DNA of 64,000 bases from the NCBI RefSeq assembly GCF_006716445.1, contig NZ_VFPA01000002.1, forward strand, positions 372,001-436,000, read 5' to 3'. The DNA is from Pseudonocardia kunmingensis (GTDB lineage: Bacteria; Actinomycetota; Actinomycetes; Mycobacteriales; Pseudonocardiaceae). This document shows positions 53,933-63,612 of the stretch, one piece after another (the first letter of the stretch is position 1; the number at the start of each line of letters is the position of its first letter). Below the pieces are notes generated by a model. That model had not been told where the DNA came from, searched no databases, and saw nothing but the letters and a program-made list of their open reading frames with translations. The position numbers were made by a program, and so were the translations under genes.

Positions 53933-55511
53933 CCTGGTGCTGCCCGCACTCGTCGCCCGCCGTGCGGCCGAGACCCCGGATCGGGTCTACCTGGAGGATG
54001 CAGGAGGCAGGACTCTCACCTACGCGCAGACCGATCGCGAGGCGAAGCGCTGGGCGCAGGCATACCGCGAGGTCGGGGTCAGCGCGGGCGACACGGTCCT
54101 GGCGATGCTCCCGATGAGCGCGCTCGCGCTGTGCTCGTGGCTCGGCCTGGGCCGACTGCGGGCGATCGAGGTGCCCGTGAACACCGCGTACCGGAACCGG
54201 ATGCTGGCCCATGTCGTCGCGGACTCGGCCGCGTCGGTCGTGGTCGTCGCGGCGAAGTACCTGCCGCAGCTCGCCGAGATCGCCGACCAGGTGCCCGGGC
54301 TGCGCACCGTGGTCGTCACCGACGCCGAGGCCGCCGGCGCGGACCGGCCCACGCTGCCCTGGGAGGTCCTCGACGCCCGCGGACTGCTGCCGGCCGACCC
54401 GCCCGCAGCCGACCCCGCTGAGGAGGCGCCGTCCGGTCGCGACACCTGCGCGATCCTCTACACCTCCGGCACCACCGGGCCCCCGAAGGGCGTGCAGGTG
54501 GCCTGGGCCCAGCTGCACGCCACCGCCACCGGCATGCCGCCCTACCCGCAGCTGACCGCCGACGACACGTACTACTGCCCCTACCCGCTGTTCCACGTCG
54601 GCGGCAAGCACCCTCCCTACCTCATGGCACTGGCCGGTGGTCGGGTCGTCGTCAAGGACGGGTTCCGCACGCAGGAGTTCTGGCCGGACATCCGCCGGCA
54701 CGGATGCACCGTGACGTTCCTGCTGAGCGCGATGTCGAAGTTCGTCGAGTCGCTGCCAGCGGCGCCCGATGACGCCGACCGCCCGCTCCGTCACGTGATC
54801 ATGGTGCCGCTGCTGCCCGAGCTCGACGCGTTTCGGAAGCGCTTCGACGTCGAGGTCAGCACTATCTTCAACATGACCGAGATCAGCACGCCGATCCGGT
54901 CGGACGGTGCGGACCTCGTCGACGGCCGCAGCTGCGGTCGGCTACGTCCCGGCTACCAGGCGCAGGTCGTCGACGAGAACGACGATCCGGTGCCGCACGG
55001 CGAGGTCGGCGAGCTGGTGGTGCGCGGGGACGTCCCGTGGACCCACATGTCGGGGTACTGGCGGCTGCCGGAGAAGACCGCGGAGAGCTTCCGCAACCAG
55101 TGGTTCCACACCGGCGACGCGTTCACCCGCGACGCCGAGGGCAACTTCTACTTCGTCGAGCGGATGAACGACGTCATCCGGCGTCGCGGGGAGAACATCC
55201 CGTCCAGCGAGGTCGAGGCCGAGGCCACCACCCACCCGGACATCGCGGAATGCGCGGTGGTCGGAGTGCCGTCCCGGTGGGGAGAGCACGAGATCAAGGC
55301 CGTCGTCGTGCCCGAGCCCGGACGGACCCCCGCTCCGGCCGACCTGCACGCCTACCTGGTCGAGCGGCTCCCACGGTTCATGGTGCCGCGCTACGTCGAG
55401 CTGGTGGCGGAGCTCCCGCTGACCGCGACCCAGAAGGTGAGCAAGTCCGCGCTGCGCGCGGCCGGAATCACCGCGCAGACCTGGGACAGCAGCCCCGAGA
55501 CGGAGCGGTAA
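53919..55511 (+). CDS. Acyl-CoA synthetase (AMP-forming), second copy
   Basis: 530 residues from GTG at 53919 (GGGAGGAG nine bases upstream), overlapping the symporter gene by 14 bp. P-loop CAILYTSGTTGPPKGVQV, then NMTEISTPIRSDGADL, GYWRLPEKTAES, FYFVERMNDVIRRRGENIPSSEVEAEATTHP and the Lys of TATQKVSKSAL. The C-terminal half resembles crotonobetaine/carnitine-type or caiC-like ligases. It likely activates the acid brought in by the symporter. Confidence 0.9.
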   Translation: MLAPDLVLPALVARRAAETPDRVYLEDAGGRTLTYAQTDREAKRWAQAYREVGVSAGDTVLAMLPMSALALCSWLGLGRLRAIEVPVNTAYRNRMLAHVVADSAASVVVVAAKYLPQLAEIADQVPGLRTVVVTDAEAAGADRPTLPWEVLDARGLLPADPPAADPAEEAPSGRDTCAILYTSGTTGPPKGVQVAWAQLHATATGMPPYPQLTADDTYYCPYPLFHVGGKHPPYLMALAGGRVVVKDGFRTQEFWPDIRRHGCTVTFLLSAMSKFVESLPAAPDDADRPLRHVIMVPLLPELDAFRKRFDVEVSTIFNMTEISTPIRSDGADLVDGRSCGRLRPGYQAQVVDENDDPVPHGEVGELVVRGDVPWTHMSGYWRLPEKTAESFRNQWFHTGDAFTRDAEGNFYFVERMNDVIRRRGENIPSSEVEAEATTHPDIAECAVVGVPSRWGEHEIKAVVVPEPGRTPAPADLHAYLVERLPRFMVPRYVELVAELPLTATQKVSKSALRAAGITAQTWDSSPETER

Positions 55512-55519
55512 GAGACGCA

Positions 55520-55978
55520 ATGGGCATGTACTACGAAGACTTCACCCTCGGGCAGGCCTTCACGATGCCGACCCGGACCATCACCGAGACCGATCTCGTG
55601 TCCTTCTCCGAGCTGTCCGGCGACCACAACGCGCTGCACACGGACGAGGAGTTCGCGAAGACCACCGCGTACGGGCAGCGCGTGGTGCACGGGCTGCTCG
55701 GCGTCTCGGTGATCACGGGCCTCCTCGACCGGATCGGCATCTTCGAGGGCACCGCGGTGGCGTTGCTCGGAATCGACGGCTGGAGGTTCCGGGCGCCGAT
55801 CTTCGTGGGCGACACCGTGACCAGTCGGATGGTCATCGAGGGCAAGCGACCCACCCGCCATCCCGAGCGGGGCCTCGTCGAGCGGTGGTTCGAGCTGGAC
55901 AACCAGCACGGAGAGCGCCTGCAGGAGGGGCACATGCCTGGCCTCGTGCTCCGCCGCAACCCCGGCGGCGAGGGCTGA
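55520..55978 (+). CDS. MaoC-type enoyl-CoA hydratase
   Basis: 152 residues. The hot-dog fold hydratase motif is FSELSGDHNALHTDEEFAK (the conserved Asp and His of the (R)-hydratase pattern) followed by VVHGLLGVSVITGLLDRIG. It adds water to an enoyl-CoA. The ATG at 55520 is close behind the ligase gene, and its stop is one base before the next GTG, so it is in the same operon. Confidence 0.92.
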   Translation: MGMYYEDFTLGQAFTMPTRTITETDLVSFSELSGDHNALHTDEEFAKTTAYGQRVVHGLLGVSVITGLLDRIGIFEGTAVALLGIDGWRFRAPIFVGDTVTSRMVIEGKRPTRHPERGLVERWFELDNQHGERLQEGHMPGLVLRRNPGGEG

Positions 55979-55979
55979 C

Positions 55980-57641
55980 GTGAGCACCCGGACGTGGTGG
56001 TCGGCGCTGGAGGATGCGGCGAGGGGCCCGCGCGCGGGGGAGGACGCGTTCGTCTTCGCTGCACCCACCTGGTGCTCGCGGCTGACCTTCGCCGCGTGGC
56101 GGCGCTCGTCGCATGTCATGGCCGCCGGGCTCGCCGCCCTCGGCGTCGGCCGAGGGGACCGCGTGGCCGTCGCCTCGCCCGGCAGCCCGATCTGGCCGGT
56201 CGCCCAGACCGCCTGCAGCCACCTGGGAGCGATCCTCGTCCCGGTCAACGTCCGCTACCGGCGCGACGAGCTGGCGCACGTGCTGGCGCTTGCCCGACCG
56301 CGTGTGCTGTGTGCCGTCGAGACCGTGCACGTGCACGACCTTCGCCGGCTGCTGGAGGAAGCGATCGCCGAGGCGGGGGAGCGCGGCGCTCCCGCGCCGA
56401 CGGCGGTGTGGCTGACGTCCCCGGACCTCGAGCTGCACACCGCGCGGGCGGGTGCGCCTGACGTCGCGCCGGCGGCGGACCCGGGTGCCGCCTCGTCCTG
56501 GGCGGAGTTCCGCGCCCTCGCCGGCGCCGCGCCCGTCCCGGCACCGGCCGGGCGCGCCGACGACCCGGTGCTGCTGCAGTTCACCTCCGGCACCACCGCC
56601 TTCCCCAAGGGCGCACTGCTCGACAGCACGGCCACGCTCGGCACCGCGCACCACCTCGCCGAGCGCATGGGTCTGACCGAGCGGGACACCGTGTTCAGCA
56701 CCCAGCCCTACTACCACGTGGGCGGAACAGTCGCGACCACGTTGATCGCGCTGACGCACGGCTGCACGATGGTCTCGCCGGAGCGGTACACCCCCGACGA
56801 GGTCTTCCGACTCGTCCGCGAGCTGGGCTGCACCGCGCGCAGCGGCCAGGCCGCGATGTATGCCGCCGAGCTCGCGCACCCCGACTTCTCCCCCGAGCAC
56901 TTCCGGACGGTGCGCCGCGGATGGGCCGTCGGGACCCCGCAGCTCATGCGCGCGATCCGCGAGCGTATGGGCGTGGAGCACGTCGTCCCGCTCTACGGGC
57001 TGACCGAGGCGGCCGGCATCAGCACCGCCGCCGCGTGGGACGACGACCCGGACGTGCGTGACGCCACGGCGGGGCGCGCGCTGCCCGGCCTGGAGCTGGG
57101 GATCCTCGCGAACGGCGCGGTGTCCACCGAGCCCGGCCCGACCGGCGAGGTGTGCGTGCGCGGGTGGGCCCTCATGCGGGGCTACTACGAGGACCCCGAC
57201 GCCACGGCCGCCGCGATCGACGCGGACGGCTGGCTGCACACCGGCGACCTCGGCCGGCTCGACGAGCGCGGGTACCTGCACTTCGTCGACCGGCTCAAGG
57301 ACATGATCAAGCCGGGTGGCGAGAACGTCGCAGCCGCCGAGGTCGAGCGGGTGATCGCGGAGCTCGACGGTGTCGATCGAGTCGCCGTCGTCGGAATGCC
57401 CGACGAGCGCCTCGGCGAGGTGCCCGCCGCATTCGTGGAGCTGCGCGCCGGCACCGGCCTCGACCCCGACAGCATCGTGCAGCATTGCGCCGTGCGGATG
57501 GCCAGCTTCAAGGTCCCGCGCCGGGTGCTCGAGACCAGCGACTGGCCCGTCACCGAGAGCGGCAAGGTCCAGAAGCACCTCCTCAAACAGCGGCTGGCCG
57601 ATGTCGGGCGCGCCGCTGGGACGGTCGGCACGTCCGGCTAG
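55980..57641 (+). CDS. Acyl-CoA synthetase (AMP-forming), third copy
   Basis: 553 residues from GTG at 55980. P-loop VLLQFTSGTTAFPKGALL, then YGLTEAAGISTAA, DGWLHTGDLGRLDERGYLHFVDRLKDMIKPGGENVAAAEVE and the Lys in TESGKVQKHLLKQ. The pattern is of medium-chain or aromatic acid CoA ligases. It is distinct from the other two ligases in the region, so different acids or chain lengths are likely. Confidence 0.9.
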   Translation: MSTRTWWSALEDAARGPRAGEDAFVFAAPTWCSRLTFAAWRRSSHVMAAGLAALGVGRGDRVAVASPGSPIWPVAQTACSHLGAILVPVNVRYRRDELAHVLALARPRVLCAVETVHVHDLRRLLEEAIAEAGERGAPAPTAVWLTSPDLELHTARAGAPDVAPAADPGAASSWAEFRALAGAAPVPAPAGRADDPVLLQFTSGTTAFPKGALLDSTATLGTAHHLAERMGLTERDTVFSTQPYYHVGGTVATTLIALTHGCTMVSPERYTPDEVFRLVRELGCTARSGQAAMYAAELAHPDFSPEHFRTVRRGWAVGTPQLMRAIRERMGVEHVVPLYGLTEAAGISTAAAWDDDPDVRDATAGRALPGLELGILANGAVSTEPGPTGEVCVRGWALMRGYYEDPDATAAAIDADGWLHTGDLGRLDERGYLHFVDRLKDMIKPGGENVAAAEVERVIAELDGVDRVAVVGMPDERLGEVPAAFVELRAGTGLDPDSIVQHCAVRMASFKVPRRVLETSDWPVTESGKVQKHLLKQRLADVGRAAGTVGTSG

Positions 57642-57686
57642 GCCGCCCGCACGACCCATCCGACAACGACGTCCCGAGGAGCGACC

Positions 57687-58901
57687 GTGCGCCACGCAAC
57701 AACCTCCGACCTGCGGCCACCGACAAGGCGCCGCGTCTCACCCCTGGTCGCGGCGGCTGGCCTGCTGCTCGCGGCCGGCTGTGCCGCGGGCGGGGGTGGC
57801 GCTGCCGGCGAGGCCTCCGGCGTCGCCGAGGAGACCCTCACCGTGGGCGTCACCAACGCGCTGACCGGTGCCGCTGGCGCCGTCTGCGCCCCGTTCAGCA
57901 ACGGGACCCAGGCCTGGTTCGAGCACGTCAACGGGCAGGGCGGCGTGGCGGGCCGGCAGATCGAGTACACCGTGCTCGACGACGCCTACAGCGCCTCGCG
58001 CGCGGTGGGCAACGTCCGCCAGCTGCAGAACGAGCCGGTGTTCGCAGTCGTCGGCGGGTGCGGCACCGTCCAGGCTGGCGCGATCTACTCCGGCCTGGAT
58101 GAGGCCGGCATCCCCTACCTGTTCCCCTACGCAGGGCTGCGCGACCTCATCGAGCCGGTCAAGCGGAACGTGTTCGCGATGATGCCGATGTACGAGGATC
58201 AGATCAACGCCCTCGTGCCGTTCGCGTTCTCGGAGCGCGGGCCCGGCTCGGTCTACGCCGCGGTCAACCAGTGGCCGGGCTACGAGTCAGCGATCGCGAA
58301 CGCCCGCGACCGCGCCACCGAGGGCGGGGGCACGTTCGCCGGCGAAACGGTGGAGGAGGTCGGCACCACCGACTACACGCCCGCCGCGCTGAAGGTGAAA
58401 GCGGCCGGCCCGGATTACGTCGTAGTCGACATGGCCGGCACAGACGCGGTCAAGTTCGTCGACGCGCTCGTCGCTCAGCAAGCGGTGCCCCGCAAGGCCG
58501 TCCTCGGGGTGTCGACGCTGGCGACCAAGCAGTTCGCAGGCGCCTACGACACGTCCGTGGCCGACCGGCTGCTCGTGGCCTCGCCGCTGCAGCTGCCAGC
58601 CGGCGAGGGCTCGGAGTGCGCCGCCGCGTTGGAGTCGGCGGGCGTCGAGGCGGAGCCGGCGACGATCTACGGCTGCGCCCAGGGCCTGCTGTTCACCGAG
58701 GCCGTGGAGCAGACCCAGCCGCTGACCCGCGAGGGGCTCGTCGCCACGCTCGAAGGGTTCGACGAGCGAACCCTCGACCCGGCCCTGCCCCCGGTGAGTT
58801 TGAGCGCCGACGACCACCTCGGTCTGGAGAACGTGTTCGTCGTGCGGCTGGACGGGCGCGAGTTCAGCACCGCCGCCCAGGTCCCGATCAGCGCCGGATG
58901 A
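57687..58901 (+). CDS. Branched-chain-type ABC substrate-binding lipoprotein (LivK-like)
   Basis: 404 residues from GTG at 57687, with GAGGAG just upstream. An N-terminal basic stretch, a hydrophobic segment and the lipobox LLAAGC show a lipoprotein, followed by a glycine-rich linker. The mature part has the Peripla_BP_6 pattern LTVGVTNALTGAAG, with GQGGVAGRQIEYTVLDDAYSASRAVGNVRQL and VFAVVGGCGT. Such proteins bind amino acids, amides or aromatic acids. It is the first gene of an importer with the four genes that follow. Confidence 0.9.
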   Translation: MRHATTSDLRPPTRRRVSPLVAAAGLLLAAGCAAGGGGAAGEASGVAEETLTVGVTNALTGAAGAVCAPFSNGTQAWFEHVNGQGGVAGRQIEYTVLDDAYSASRAVGNVRQLQNEPVFAVVGGCGTVQAGAIYSGLDEAGIPYLFPYAGLRDLIEPVKRNVFAMMPMYEDQINALVPFAFSERGPGSVYAAVNQWPGYESAIANARDRATEGGGTFAGETVEEVGTTDYTPAALKVKAAGPDYVVVDMAGTDAVKFVDALVAQQAVPRKAVLGVSTLATKQFAGAYDTSVADRLLVASPLQLPAGEGSECAAALESAGVEAEPATIYGCAQGLLFTEAVEQTQPLTREGLVATLEGFDERTLDPALPPVSLSADDHLGLENVFVVRLDGREFSTAAQVPISAG

Positions 58902-58937
58902 GCGGGTGCGGGCAGCGAACAGGACAGGGAGACCCAC

Positions 58938-59816
58938 ATGGACCTGTTGATCCCGGCCGCGATCAGCGGAGTCGGGCTCGGCTGCCTCTACGGCCTGCTC
59001 GGCTTCGCCGTCGTGCTGCTGTTCAAGTCGACGGGGGTACCGAACTTCGCGCAGGGCGCATTGTGCACGCTCGGAGCCTTCTGGGTGTTCGCGCTGATCG
59101 GGCAGGCGGGCTGGCCGGTGGCCGTAGCGGCGCTCGCCGCGCTGGCGGCGGCCGTCCTGTTCGGCGTGGTGGTGTTCCTCGGGGTGATGGCACCGCGCGG
59201 GTCGGCGGGACCGCTCAACACGACGCTGCGCACGCTCGGCCTGTCACTGCTGCTGGTCGCGGTGATGGAATTCGTGTGGGGCGAGGGCGCGCCGTACCGC
59301 TTCCCGCCGCTGATCACGGGCGCGGGGCTGAGCAGCGGGATGCTCCAGGTCTCTCCACAGACGTTGCTCGCCACGGGGATGGCGGTGCTCGTGGCCGCGG
59401 CCTTGTGGGCGTTCTTCCGCTTCACCGCGACCGGGCTGAGCCTGCGCGCGGTCGCCGAGGACGCCGACACCGCCCGACTGCTCGGCGTGCGCACGCTGCG
59501 GCTCGGGGCCCTGAGCTGGGGGTTGTCGGCCGCGCTGTCGCTGTTGGTGGGCGTGCTCATCGCGCCGACGGCTTTCCTGTCGCCCACGATGATGGACTCC
59601 TACCTGCTCTTCGCGTTCACTGCGGTGGTGCTCGGCGGCCTCACGAGCCTGCCAGGGGCACTGCTCGGCGGAGTGATCGTCGGCGTGGTTTCCAACATCA
59701 CCGCAGCCGTCATGGACCCGGAGTTGGCCATCGTCGTGGTGTTCGGGCTGCTCATGATCACGCTGCTCGTCCGGCCGCACGGGCTTCTCGGCCAGCCCCA
59801 GTCGGCCCGGCTGTAG
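58938..59816 (+). CDS. Branched-chain-type ABC permease (LivH-like)
   Basis: 292 residues and about eight membrane segments. It starts GLGCLYGLLGFAVVLLFKSTGVPNFAQG, typical of LivH, and has FTATGLSLRAVAEDADTARLLGV near the middle (ATPase-contact loop). ATG at 58938 follows the lipoprotein gene by 36 bp. It forms one half of the membrane channel. Confidence 0.92.
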   Translation: MDLLIPAAISGVGLGCLYGLLGFAVVLLFKSTGVPNFAQGALCTLGAFWVFALIGQAGWPVAVAALAALAAAVLFGVVVFLGVMAPRGSAGPLNTTLRTLGLSLLLVAVMEFVWGEGAPYRFPPLITGAGLSSGMLQVSPQTLLATGMAVLVAAALWAFFRFTATGLSLRAVAEDADTARLLGVRTLRLGALSWGLSAALSLLVGVLIAPTAFLSPTMMDSYLLFAFTAVVLGGLTSLPGALLGGVIVGVVSNITAAVMDPELAIVVVFGLLMITLLVRPHGLLGQPQSARL

Positions 59817-59834
59817 CGGCGCGGAGGTGACCTC

Positions 59835-61688
59835 ATGAAGATCAACCAGGCGACCAGCCGGACGCTGGCGCCCAGCATGTCGATCGTCGCCGTTCTCGCA
59901 GTGGCCGGCGTCCTGCCGCTGGACCCGGCCCTGCGGTTCAGCCTCGTGGTCGCGATGGCCTGGGCCATCGCCGTGATCGGCCTGGACCTGTTCGTCGGAT
60001 ACACGGGGCAGGTCTCCTTCGGCCACGCCGCGTTCGTCGCGCTCGGGGCGTACCTGGTCAGCGTGCTGCGCGCCCAGACCGGGCTGCCGACGGTGGTGTG
60101 CGTGGCGATCGGTGTCCTCGGCATGGCCGCCGTCGCGGTGCTGCTCGGCGCCGTGATGGTCCGGTTGCGGACCTTCGGCATCGCGGTCACGACATTCTTC
60201 TTCGCCTACGTCGTGGTCACGCTGCTCACCGGCGACGCGCTCGCCGGGCTCACCGGCGGGGCGAGCGGGCTCATGGTGCCCGATCTCGACGCCGGCGGGA
60301 CCAGCCTGACCGGTGGGCCCGGCCTCTATGCGCTGGCCGTGCTCCTGCTGGCCGCTGCGGTGTTCCTCACCTGCAACCTCGCCGATTCGCGCACCGGCCG
60401 CGCGCTGCGGCTGATCAAGAGCAACGAGGCGGTGGCAGCGGCCTGCGGCGTGCAGGTGACCCGGGCCAAGGTGCTTGCCTTCGCGTACTGCTGCGCGCTC
60501 GCCGCGCTGGGCGGGTTCGTCTACTCGCTGTCGGTCGGCTACCTCTCCCCGGACGGCTTCACGGTGGCGCAGTCGGTCTACCTGTTCGCGATGGTGGTGA
60601 TCGGCGGGACCGGGACCGTCGGCGGGCCGATCCTGGGCGCGCTGCTGCTCGTCGTGCTGCCCGAGTACGTGCTCAGCGGCGGGCACCTGTCGGCGGTCGT
60701 CTTCGCCGCCGTGCTGCTGGTGTTCCTCGTCGTGCTGCCCGACGGGCTCTTCGGCCTGGCCACGCGGGCCGTCCGCGCCCTGCGGCGCCGCCAGGGGGTG
60801 GACCCCCCGGCCGCTGAGCCGGCCGGCCCGGTGATCCGGCCGCGGCCGCTCACCGCCGGTGCCGTGGCCGACCGCGGCGAATCCCGGCCCGAGGGCGTCC
60901 CCACCCTCGCGGTACGCGAGCTGGAGGTCCGGTTCGGTGCGTTCGTCGCGCTCACCGGGGCGGCGCTGCAGCTGCGGCCGCGCTCGGTGCACGCCGTGGT
61001 CGGACCGAACGGCGCGGGCAAGACGACGCTGCTCAACGCGCTGTCCGGGCTACAGCCGGTGGCGGCTGGCAGCGTCGAGCTCGACGGCGCACCGATCGAC
61101 GGGCTGGGCCCGGCCGGGCGCCGCCGCCGCGGGTTGATCCGCTGCTTCCAGACCCCGGCCCTCGTGCCCGACCTCGACGTGCTGGACAACGTCAAGCTCG
61201 GGCTCTACGCCGACCGCCGCGGCTCGCTGGCGGCCGAGCTCATCGGCCGGCGCGCGACCCGGCGTCGAGAGGCCGAGCTGACCGAGCAGGCGCACTGGGC
61301 GCTGGAGCAGGTCGGGGTGCCCACGGCCAGGCACCGGATGAGCGCGAGCGGGCTCGACCTCAGCGAGCAGAAGCGGGTGGAGATCGCCCGCGGCATCGTC
61401 GGCACCGGCCGGGTGCTGCTGCTCGACGAGCCCACCGCGGGGTTGTCCGGGCAGGAAATGGACGGTATGCGCACGCTGCTGACCAGCCTGCGCGAGCAGC
61501 TCGACCTGTCGATCCTCGTCATCTCCCATCACATCGGGTTCCTCACGACCGTCGCCGATGAGATGACGGTGCTCGACTACGGGCAGGTCGTCGGGCACGG
61601 CGAGCCGACCGAGGTGCTCGGCCGCCGCGACATCGCCCAGATCTTCGCCGGTATCGAGCCCGCCGAGCTGCCCGGGCCGAGCCGATGA
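59835..61688 (+). CDS. LivM-LivG fusion: ABC permease joined to ATPase
   Basis: 617 residues from ATG at 59835 (GGAGGT upstream). Residues 1-330 are a LivM-type permease (FVGYTGQVSFGHAAFVALGAY, SNEAVAAACGVQVTRAKVLAF, GGTGTVGGPILGALLLVVLPEY). After a Pro-rich linker, residues 360-617 are a LivG-type ATPase: Walker A VVGPNGAGKTTLL, signature LDLSEQKRVEIARGI, Walker B VLLLDEPTAGLSGQE and the His of LVISHHIGFL. Fusion of the two subunits is known in other actinobacteria and proteobacteria. Confidence 0.92.
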   Translation: MKINQATSRTLAPSMSIVAVLAVAGVLPLDPALRFSLVVAMAWAIAVIGLDLFVGYTGQVSFGHAAFVALGAYLVSVLRAQTGLPTVVCVAIGVLGMAAVAVLLGAVMVRLRTFGIAVTTFFFAYVVVTLLTGDALAGLTGGASGLMVPDLDAGGTSLTGGPGLYALAVLLLAAAVFLTCNLADSRTGRALRLIKSNEAVAAACGVQVTRAKVLAFAYCCALAALGGFVYSLSVGYLSPDGFTVAQSVYLFAMVVIGGTGTVGGPILGALLLVVLPEYVLSGGHLSAVVFAAVLLVFLVVLPDGLFGLATRAVRALRRRQGVDPPAAEPAGPVIRPRPLTAGAVADRGESRPEGVPTLAVRELEVRFGAFVALTGAALQLRPRSVHAVVGPNGAGKTTLLNALSGLQPVAAGSVELDGAPIDGLGPAGRRRRGLIRCFQTPALVPDLDVLDNVKLGLYADRRGSLAAELIGRRATRRREAELTEQAHWALEQVGVPTARHRMSASGLDLSEQKRVEIARGIVGTGRVLLLDEPTAGLSGQEMDGMRTLLTSLREQLDLSILVISHHIGFLTTVADEMTVLDYGQVVGHGEPTEVLGRRDIAQIFAGIEPAELPGPSR

Positions 61689-62386
61689 GCGCCACGATGG
61701 CCGGGCTCGTCGTCGATGACCTGCGTGCCGGCTACGGCCGGGCCGAGGTACTGCACGGGGCGAGCCTGCGGGTGGCGTCGGGCGAGCTGGTGGGCGTCGC
61801 CGGCCCGAACGGGGTAGGCAAGACGACGCTGCTGCGCGCGATCTCCGGCACGATCACCCGCGGCGGGGGAGATGTCGCGTTCGACTCCGCGCCGCTGCCC
61901 GCCGACCCGGCGGCGGTGGCCGCGCGCGGGGTCACCCACGTTCCCGAGGGGCGACGCCTGTTCCCGAACCTGACCGTGGAGGAGAACCTGCGTGTCGGGG
62001 CGCTGGGCGGGCGTGTCCGGGACTACCCGACATCGCGGGCTGACGTTCTCGCGCTGCTCCCCGGCCTGGAGCCGCTGCTGGAGCGCCGGGCCGGCGTGCT
62101 CAGCGGGGGCCAGCAGCAGCTCGTCGCCGTCGCTCGCGGCCTGGTGGCCCGCCCTCGGCTGCTGCTGCTCGACGAACTCAGCCTCGGCCTGTCGCCGCGT
62201 GCGGTGCGCGAGGTCAGCGAGGCGACGGTCGCGAGCTGCCGCGACCTCGGCACCGGCGTGCTCTGGGTCGACCAGAACGTCGGGCTGCTCGCCCGGCTGT
62301 GCGACCGGGTCATGCTGCTGCGCTCCGGCGCCGTCGAGGAGCTGCCGCCCGGTGCCGAGGCGGACCTCGGAGCCCTCTACTTCTAG
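61685..62386 (+). CDS. Branched-chain-type ABC ATPase (LivF-like)
   Basis: 233 residues, starting in an ATGA overlap with the fusion gene. Walker A VAGPNGVGKTTLLRAI, signature VLSGGQQQLVAVARGLV, Walker B LLLLDELSLGL. The conserved (E/D)GRRLFPNLTVEENL of LivF is seen at VPEGRRLFPNLTVEENLRVG. It is the second ATPase of the importer. Confidence 0.94.
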   Translation: MSATMAGLVVDDLRAGYGRAEVLHGASLRVASGELVGVAGPNGVGKTTLLRAISGTITRGGGDVAFDSAPLPADPAAVAARGVTHVPEGRRLFPNLTVEENLRVGALGGRVRDYPTSRADVLALLPGLEPLLERRAGVLSGGQQQLVAVARGLVARPRLLLLDELSLGLSPRAVREVSEATVASCRDLGTGVLWVDQNVGLLARLCDRVMLLRSGAVEELPPGAEADLGALYF

Positions 62387-62413
62387 CTGCTCGATCACGA
62401 GAGGAAGATCCTC

Positions 62414-63598
62414 ATGCCCTCCCACAAGGCGGTTATCGCCGGCATCGGTGAGTCGGACGTCGGGGTCGTGCCTGACCGCACGTCGATCAGCCTCTGTGCC
62501 GACGCCGTCGCCGCAGCGCTCGCCGACGCCGGGCTCACTCTCCGAAACGTCGACGGGCTGTTGTGCGCGGCGCCCTTGTTCCGGCCGTCCCCGCGCTACC
62601 ACATGGTGCTCGCGGAGTCGCTGGGCCTGTTCACCAAGACGTTGTGCGATTCGCTGTCGATGGGGGGCGCGTCGCCTTGCGCAGCGCTGCGACTGGCCTC
62701 CTGGGCGGTCGAGTCCGGGCAGTGCCAGACCGTCGTCGTCGTCGCGGGCGACACGCTGCGCAGCGGGGTGGATCCAGACGGCACCGCCGCGTACGCCTCG
62801 ATGGGGGCGCACAGCCTCGACTACGAGTTCCCCTACGGTGCGCACATCCCGGCGTTCTACGCCCTGCTGGCCCAACGCTACCTCCACGAGTACGGGCTCG
62901 ACGACACGGTCTTCGATCCGGTCTCTGTCGCCATGCGCCGGCACGCCGTGCTGAATCCGCGGGCCCAGATGCGTACCCCGATCACCCTCGACGATGTGCG
63001 CGCCTCGACGATGGTGTCCAGCCCGCTGCGCAAGCTGCACTGCTCGCTGGTCTCCGACGGCGCCGCGGCGTACGTCGTCACCCGGCAGGGTGCGAGCCGC
63101 GACGCCGCGCGAGAGGTGGCGATGCTGGGGCTCGGCCAGGCCCACTCGACCTACCACATGGGGCACCTCGTCCGCGGCGACGCGTCGCACGACCTGGTGC
63201 GGACGGTGTGCGACGTCGCCGGCCGGCAGGCGTTCGGCGAGGCCGGGCTCAGCCCCGAGGACATCGACGTCGCCCAGATCTACGACAGCTTCGCGATCAC
63301 GCTGATGGTGCAGCTGGAGGACCTCGGGTTCTGCGGCCGTGGGGAGGCGGCCGGGTTCGTCGCCGACGGTGGCATCGAGCTCGGCGGCAGGCTGCCGCTG
63401 AACACGCACGGCGGCCTGCTCAGCTGCGCGCACCCGGGCGTGCCCGGCGGGATGCTGCATCTCAACGAGGGGGTGCGGCAGGTCAGGGGCGAGGCCGAGG
63501 ACCGCCAGGTCGAGGGCGCCCGCACCGCCCTGGTCACCTCCGCGAGCGCCGTCGCGTCCAACTACTCGGTGGCCATCCTGGCCGCCGCGAACCGATGA
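62414..63598 (+). CDS. Thiolase-like protein lacking the usual nucleophile; possible retro-aldolase
   Basis: 394 residues. The overall thiolase fold is clear: VIAGIGESDVGVVPDRTS, VDGLLCAAPLF and the second half DIDVAQIYDSFAITLMVQLEDLGFCGRGE. At the nucleophile site, where thiolases have NxxCASG, the sequence is LSMGGASPCAALRLAS, so the Cys is displaced or absent. Near the end the usual GHPxG is altered to AHPGVPGG. The next gene is a DUF35 protein. This pairing is that of Ltp2-type CoA-dependent aldolases of steroid side-chain degradation. Assignment as an aldolase is inferred; a plain thiolase cannot be excluded. Confidence 0.8.
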   Translation: MPSHKAVIAGIGESDVGVVPDRTSISLCADAVAAALADAGLTLRNVDGLLCAAPLFRPSPRYHMVLAESLGLFTKTLCDSLSMGGASPCAALRLASWAVESGQCQTVVVVAGDTLRSGVDPDGTAAYASMGAHSLDYEFPYGAHIPAFYALLAQRYLHEYGLDDTVFDPVSVAMRRHAVLNPRAQMRTPITLDDVRASTMVSSPLRKLHCSLVSDGAAAYVVTRQGASRDAAREVAMLGLGQAHSTYHMGHLVRGDASHDLVRTVCDVAGRQAFGEAGLSPEDIDVAQIYDSFAITLMVQLEDLGFCGRGEAAGFVADGGIELGGRLPLNTHGGLLSCAHPGVPGGMLHLNEGVRQVRGEAEDRQVEGARTALVTSASAVASNYSVAILAAANR

Positions 63599-63612
63599 GA
63601 GGGACCCGCACG

